64,000 bases of DNA from Streptomyces cadmiisoli (GTDB taxonomy: Bacteria > Actinomycetota > Actinomycetes > Streptomycetales > Streptomycetaceae), in the NCBI RefSeq assembly GCF_003261055.1, contig NZ_CP030073.1, positions 7,564,001 through 7,628,000 of the forward strand, in the 5' to 3' direction. The notes below the pieces were generated by a model that saw only the letters and a list, made by a program, of their open reading frames with translations, had not been told where the DNA came from and ran no database searches. Below, piece by piece: positions 60,105-64,000 of the stretch (position 1 is its first letter; every line of letters begins with the position of its first letter). Made by a program: the position numbers and the translations under genes.

Positions 60105-60314
60105 GAGCGGTGCTCTCGCTTGCGAGCAGTCTGACCGGAATGACGCTTCGAAGCAAGAGCGCTGCTCTCGTTTTGGAGCGCTATTCCGCCCGGAGTCCGC
60201 CACGGAGCCGCGCCTGCCGCGGTGCACCGCACCCGAAACATGCCCGCCCATCGCTCTCGTAGTGGAGCGCCCGTCACGCTTCAGTGCACCGCTCTGGATC
60301 TGGAGCGCTGCTCC
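60105..60314. promoter_or_regulatory. Cluster of repeated TetR-type operators
   Basis: Four related 18-bp motifs of the type GCTCTnnnnnnGGAGCGC occur at 60112-60129 (GCTCTCGCTTGCGAGCAG), 60164-60181 (GCTCTCGTTTTGGAGCGC), 60253-60270 (GCTCTCGTAGTGGAGCGC) and 60291-60308 (GCTCTGGATCTGGAGCGC). Palindromes GAGC-GGT-GCTC (60105), AGAGC-GCT-GCTCT (60156) and GGAGC-GCT-GCTCC (60302) overlap or adjoin them. All lie between the divergent deazaflavin-enzyme and TetR genes, so several regulator dimers probably bind here. Confidence 0.75.
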
Positions 60315-60335
60315 AAAACATGGAAGACTTTTCCC

Positions 60336-61103
60336 ATGCCCAACACCCCCACACCGGGCGCCCGCGCCCGAGCCAGGATCGAAGTCACCGCGGCGATCAA
60401 GGACGAGGCGCGCAGGCAGCTCGCCGCCGAAGGCGCCCCCAAGCTCTCGCTGCGCGCGGTCGCCCGCGAGCTGGGCATGGTCTCCTCAGCGGTCTACCGC
60501 TACTTCCCCAGTCGTGACGACCTGCTGACCGCCCTCATCATCGACGCGTACAACTCCCTCGGTGAGGCAGCCGAGGCGGCGCACGGGTCGGTGGCCGACT
60601 CCGGCCCGTTGCGGCGGTGGACCGCCACCTGCGAGGCCGTGCGCGCCTGGGGCCTCGCCCATCCGCACGAGTACGCGCTGATCTACGGCTCCCCCGTGCC
60701 CGGCTACACCGCGCCGCAGACCACGATCCCGGCCGCGGGCCGGGTCGGTCTGCTGCTCATCGCCATCGTGCGGGACGCGCACCAGGGACTCGGGGTGGCC
60801 AAGCCCCGGCTCGCCGCCGAACTGCGGCCCGAGGCCGTGCGGATGGCCGCCGACCTGGCGCCGGACCTCCCGCCGGAGGTGGTGGCGACCCTCGTGGCGG
60901 CCTGGGCGCAGTTGTTCGGGCTCGTGGGGTTCGAGGTGTTCGGGCAGTTCCACCGGATCGTCGAGGACCGCGAGCCCTTCTTCCGGCAGGCGGTGACCGA
61001 ACTCGCCCACACTGTCGGTCTCGTCTACCCGCAGAAGGGGCGCGCCACGACGCCCCGTCCGGGCAGCGCGACGGCCGGCGAGGGCGGCGAGCCGGGGTCG
61101 TGA
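60336..61103 (+). CDS. TetR-family regulator with WHG-type C-terminal domain
   Basis: This is a protein of about 255 residues, ATG at 60336. The N-terminal helix-turn-helix is EARRQLAAEGAPKLSLRAVA, RELGMVSSAVYRYFPSRDDL, which resembles the canonical TetR helix pair. The C-terminal WHG-type domain has AWGLAHPHEYALIYGSPVPG and FGLVGFEVFGQFHRIV. The upstream 262 bp hold multiple operator-like motifs, so it should repress itself and the divergent deazaflavin enzyme until a ligand binds. The ligand is unknown. Confidence 0.9.
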   Translation: MPNTPTPGARARARIEVTAAIKDEARRQLAAEGAPKLSLRAVARELGMVSSAVYRYFPSRDDLLTALIIDAYNSLGEAAEAAHGSVADSGPLRRWTATCEAVRAWGLAHPHEYALIYGSPVPGYTAPQTTIPAAGRVGLLLIAIVRDAHQGLGVAKPRLAAELRPEAVRMAADLAPDLPPEVVATLVAAWAQLFGLVGFEVFGQFHRIVEDREPFFRQAVTELAHTVGLVYPQKGRATTPRPGSATAGEGGEPGS

Positions 61104-61309
61104 CACGGACCGCGCGCGTACCGCGATCGGCGTTCGGGCGCCCGCACTCGTCCCAGGCTCGGCCGGCACCTCGGTGACCCGCTCTCGCACGCCCCCGGAG
61201 CGTGGATCACTGACGCAGGTGACGCGCGGCGAGTACTTCGCCGGGAGTACGTGTGATCACCTCGCCGGGCCGACGCCGCGCGCAGCGGGTCCGGTCTAGC
61301 GTGGCGGAC

Positions 61310-62536
61310 ATGGAGGAGCAGCGCGTACGTCGGGGCGGACCGCCCCTGTGGTGGCGTCACGGACCGCCGTGGCCAGGTCGCCGGGACGAGGAGCGGCCGG
61401 TTCGGTGGCCGTGGCGCTCCACCGTCCTGCTCACCGCCTTCGTACTCGTCGGATCCGACTTCGCGGCGCACGGACAGCAGGGCGAGCGTGCGCTCCTGGA
61501 CCCCTTCGCCCGGGTGCTGCTGTTGGTCGCCGCGGGGCAGCAGCTGTGGCGGCTGCGCCATCCGGTGCCGGTCGTGTTCGGCACCGCGGCCACCGTCGCC
61601 GTCTACCTCGGCGCCGGCTACCCCTACGGCCCGGTGCTGCTGACCGTCGCCGTCGCCTGTTTCAGCGCGATCGTCGCGGGCCGCCGGAAGGCGGCGTGGG
61701 CGGCGCTGGGACTGCTGTGGGCGGCACATGTGCTGGTCGCCCACTGGCTCTACCGGTGGCTGCCGCCGTCCGGCGACGAGCCCGCCTCCTGGGGGCAGGA
61801 GATCGTGATCGCGACCTGGATCGTGGCGATCGTCGCGCTGTCGGAGCTGGCCAGGACGCGCCGGGAGCAGTGGGCGCGGGAGCGGGCGGAGCGCGCCCGG
61901 GCGGCGCGCCGGCGTGCGGACGAGGAACGGCTGCGGATCGCGCGCGAACTGCACGACGTCCTCGCGCACAGCATCTCCGTCATCAACGTGCAGGCCGGCG
62001 TCGGCCTCGCCCTGCTGGACACCGACCCGGAGCAGGCACGCACCGCGCTCACCACGATCAAGTCCGCCAGCAAGGAGGCGCTCGGCGAGGTGCGCCAGGT
62101 CCTCGACACCCTGCGCACGCCCGGCGAGGCGCCGCGCGCACCGGCGCCAGGCCTGGACCGGTTGCCCGAACTGGTGGAGCAGGCGGCGAGCGCGGGACTC
62201 ACCGTGGCCGTCGAAGGGACGCCGCCGCGCCTTTCGCCGGGCACGGACCTCGCCGCGTTCCGCATCGTTCAGGAGGCTCTCACCAATGTCGTCCGGCACT
62301 CCGGTTCCCGGCACGCGCGCGTGCGCCTGGAGCACGACGCCGGTGCGCTGCGGCTGCGTGTCGACGACGACGGCCCGGCCGGCGGCGCCCACGCGGGCGG
62401 GAGCGGAAACGGGCTGGCCGGAATGCGGGAGCGGGCCGCCGCGCTCGGTGGCACGATCGAGGCGGGCCCCCGCCCCGACGGCGGCTTCCGGGTGCTCGCC
62501 GTGCTGCCGCTCACCGTGCGGGAGGAGAACCGGTGA
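61310..62536 (+). CDS. Sensor histidine kinase, NarL/DesK-type
   Basis: This is a protein of about 408 residues, ATG at 61310, with an in-frame GTG at 61301 as alternative. Four or five hydrophobic segments (STVLLTAFVLVGSDF, VLLLVAAGQQLW, VVFGTAATVAVYLGAG, AALGLLWAAHVLVAHWLY, IVIATWIVAIVALSEL) form the sensor. A coiled coil leads to HisKA_3 with phospho-acceptor His215 in RIARELHDVLAHSISVINVQ, then HATPase_c (FRIVQEALTNVVRHSG, GNGLAGMRERAAALGGTI). Its stop overlaps the response-regulator GTG (GTGA). The stimulus is unknown. Confidence 0.9.
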   Translation: MEEQRVRRGGPPLWWRHGPPWPGRRDEERPVRWPWRSTVLLTAFVLVGSDFAAHGQQGERALLDPFARVLLLVAAGQQLWRLRHPVPVVFGTAATVAVYLGAGYPYGPVLLTVAVACFSAIVAGRRKAAWAALGLLWAAHVLVAHWLYRWLPPSGDEPASWGQEIVIATWIVAIVALSELARTRREQWARERAERARAARRRADEERLRIARELHDVLAHSISVINVQAGVGLALLDTDPEQARTALTTIKSASKEALGEVRQVLDTLRTPGEAPRAPAPGLDRLPELVEQAASAGLTVAVEGTPPRLSPGTDLAAFRIVQEALTNVVRHSGSRHARVRLEHDAGALRLRVDDDGPAGGAHAGGSGNGLAGMRERAAALGGTIEAGPRPDGGFRVLAVLPLTVREENR

Positions 62537-63198
62537 TCCGCGTACTGCTCGCCGACGACCAGTCGCTGGTCCGCGCCGGCTTCCGGGCGCTGCTCGACGC
62601 CCAGCCGGACATCGAGGTGGCCGGGGAGGCCTCCGACGGCGAAGAGGCAGTGCGTGAAGTGCGCGAACTGCGGCCCGACGTGGTGCTGATGGACATCCGG
62701 ATGCCCGTGCTGGACGGTCTCGCCGCCACACGTCGCATCACCGAGGACGCGAACCTCGCGGAGGTCCGGGTGGTCATGCTGACCACGTTCGAGCTGGACG
62801 AGTACGTCTTCGAGGCGATCCGCTCCGGCGCCTCCGGCTTCCTCGTGAAGCACACCGAACCCGACGAACTGCTGCGCGCGGTGCGTGCGGTGGTCGCGGG
62901 TGACGCACTGCTGTCACCGGGCGTCACACGCCGGCTGATCGCCGAGTTCGCGGCGCGCTCCAAGGAGCCCGCGCCGGTGGACACCCTGGGTGAACTCACC
63001 GACCGGGAACGGGAGGTGATGGCCCTGGTCGGCATCGGCCTGTCCAACGAGGAGATCGCCCGCCGCCTGGTGGTCAGCCCGCTCACCGCGAAGACCCATG
63101 TGAGCCGCACGATGGTGAAGCTGGGCGCCCGTGACCGGGCGCAACTGGTCGTCCTGGCCTACGAGTCGGGCCTGGTGCGGCCGGGCTGGCTCGGCTGA
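62533..63198 (+). CDS. LuxR/NarL-family response regulator
   Basis: This is a 221-residue regulator. The receiver domain has acidic pair Asp8-Asp9 (LLADDQSLVRAGFRALLDAQ), phospho-acceptor Asp54 (VVLMDIRMPVLDG), Thr in VVMLTTFELDEYVFEA, and Lys in SGFLVKHTEP. The DNA-binding LuxR domain is ELTDREREVMALVGIGLSNE, EIARRLVVSPLTAKTHVSRT. It overlaps the kinase gene by 4 bp, so the pair is coupled. The last 40 bp overlap the end of the DUF6332 gene on the opposite strand. Target genes are not evident. Confidence 0.95.
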   Translation: MIRVLLADDQSLVRAGFRALLDAQPDIEVAGEASDGEEAVREVRELRPDVVLMDIRMPVLDGLAATRRITEDANLAEVRVVMLTTFELDEYVFEAIRSGASGFLVKHTEPDELLRAVRAVVAGDALLSPGVTRRLIAEFAARSKEPAPVDTLGELTDREREVMALVGIGLSNEEIARRLVVSPLTAKTHVSRTMVKLGARDRAQLVVLAYESGLVRPGWLG

Positions 63199-63443
63199 TC
63201 CGAACGCTGGAAGCGGACGAGCACGGCGACCACCCTGGCCAGGAACAGGACCGGCACGAGGACGAGACCGGTGCGGACCAGCACCGTCTCCAGCCCGCGG
63301 GGAAGGTCGAAGAGGAGCGCCGGACCGGCCACGGCTCCGAAGACCACCGCCGCCGCGAACGCCGCGCTGCACAGCGCGTACCCGATCTCCACGGTGATCG
63401 CGTCCCGATCGGCCTGCGTGCGCCGTCCCCCGTTACCGGTCAT
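63159..63443 (-). CDS. DUF6332-like small membrane protein
   Basis: This is a 94-residue protein, ATG at 63443 (MTGNGGRRTQADRDAITVEI). It has two hydrophobic segments: SAAFAAAVVFGAVAGPALL and VRTGLVLVPVLFLARVVAV, with the DRDAITVEIGYAL start typical of DUF6332 proteins in Streptomyces. Its 3' end overlaps the response-regulator gene by 40 bp on the other strand. Function is unknown. A small membrane protein beside a two-component pair could be part of signalling; that is a guess. Confidence 0.75.
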   Translation of the reverse strand: MTGNGGRRTQADRDAITVEIGYALCSAAFAAAVVFGAVAGPALLFDLPRGLETVLVRTGLVLVPVLFLARVVAVLVRFQRSDQPSQPGRTRPDS

Positions 63444-63511
63444 CCCGCAAGTGAAACAGGCCGGTGCCCGGCGGAGCAATGGTCCCGCCGGGCACCCACC
63501 GGAATCAGGCC

Positions 63512-64000
63512 CTAGTCGCGGACCGGCACACGTGCGGCATCCGGATCCGCCGTCGCTTCCGCGTCCGTCTCCTTCGCCAGGGACCGCGCGACCACGACCG
63601 AGCGTCCCGCGGCAGGGGTGCGCCGCAGGCCCGACAGGGCGATCAGCAGGCCCACGACGGCGATGCCGGTCACCACGATCAGGCCGGGCCGGTAGCTGTC
63701 GAGGACGGCCTGCGGTGAGGCGTCGTCGGAGGCGCCCGCGGTCACCACCGCGGTGACCACCGCGAGGAAGATCGCACCGCCGACCTGCACGGACGTGTTG
63801 AGCAGTCCGGAGACCATGCCCTGTTCGTGGTCGTCGACGCCGTTGGTGGCCTGGATGTTGAGCGAGGGGAAGACCAGCGCGCAGGCCGCGCCGATCAGCA
63901 GCATGCTGGGCAGAACGGCGACGGCGTACACGGGGTCGAGGTCGACGCCGAGGAACAGCGCGTACCCGGCGACCATCAGCGTGAAGCCCACCGCGAGCAG
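63512..64000 (-). CDS. MFS transporter, C-terminal part (cut by window edge)
   Basis: The visible 162 codons run into the right window edge, so the start lies outside. The protein ends in four or five transmembrane segments (GFTLMVAGYALFLGVDLDPV, AVAVLPSMLLIGAACALVFP, QVGGAIFLAVVTAVVTAG, LIVVTGIAVVGLLIALSG) with the typical MFS loop QATNGVDDHEQGMVSGLLNT seen in DHA2-family multidrug exporters. A charged cytosolic tail of about 30 residues follows. It may export a drug or antibiotic. The neighbouring regulator is not visible. Confidence 0.85.
   Translation of the reverse strand: MLAVGFTLMVAGYALFLGVDLDPVYAVAVLPSMLLIGAACALVFPSLNIQATNGVDDHEQGMVSGLLNTSVQVGGAIFLAVVTAVVTAGASDDASPQAVLDSYRPGLIVVTGIAVVGLLIALSGLRRTPAAGRSVVVARSLAKETDAEATADPDAARVPVRD

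Noticed and set aside
1..64000. tRNA, rRNA, CRISPR arrays, transposase genes, origins and phage modules
   Set aside because: I looked through the sequence and the frames and saw none. Only MITE-like non-coding elements are present.

Overview
This is a high-GC actinobacterial chromosome segment, almost certainly Streptomyces or a close relative. The signs are strong G/C bias at third codon positions, many GTG starts, GTGA/ATGA stop-start overlaps, Streptomyces-typical families (DUF5997, DUF6421, DUF6986, DUF6214, DUF6332, LVIVD, excalibur, F420/deazaflavin DDN-like), a DasR-type operator, a LacI-type operator and MITE-like palindromic repeats. I see no rRNA, tRNA, CRISPR array or transposase gene. 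Function calls come from reading the sequence and from memory of families; no database search was run.

Layout. 1-0.45 kb: two decayed gene remnants (TetR-like, XdhC-like) abutting. 0.5-10.7 kb: ordinary core genes (TPR protein, DUF5997, LysR-like effector domain, HAD hydrolase, Lrp/AsnC regulator, FUSC permease, lactonase with a DasR-type site, a chelatase-like protein without its catalytic histidines, N-acetylglucosamine kinase), a truncated inverted second copy of ung, and the intact ung. 10.7-20.9 kb: an accessory block with visibly lower GC, richer in export functions: a leaderless 39-codon membrane peptide ORF with a TTA codon, an I36-like secreted protein, a lipoprotein, a three-gene MacAB-like ABC exporter with a peptidoglycan-binding adaptor, a large leaderless DUF1906 protein and a Tat-exported M15-like protein lacking all zinc ligands. 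The block ends at two abutting MITEs. This is my best candidate for an undescribed system.

20.9-35.7 kb: BNR-repeat protein, Rv1733c-like membrane protein, AidB-like acyl-CoA dehydrogenase divergent from a PaaX regulator with a shared palindromic operator, FprA-type ferredoxin reductase, DUF305/LVIVD divergent pair, TetR, excalibur, HAD, PAP2, M56, DUF5134 and MarR. 35.8-38.7 kb: two VOC proteins, another MITE, GNAT and GDPD. 39.1-42.3 kb: a coupled operon DUF6421-SDR-threonine aldolase ended by a 17-bp hairpin.

42.5-64 kb: B3/B4 protein, two hypothetical anchored proteins, acylglycerophosphate acyltransferase, DUF4395/thioredoxin divergent pair, flavin reductase, etfBA, a secreted endonuclease/phosphatase-fold protein, DUF6986, LacI/ROK divergent pair, a P-loop-NUDIX fusion, M20 dipeptidase, geranylgeranyl reductase-type oxidoreductase, a deazaflavin-dependent enzyme divergent from a TetR regulator with four copies of one operator-like motif between them, a two-component pair, DUF6332, and the 3' part of an MFS exporter cut by the window edge.
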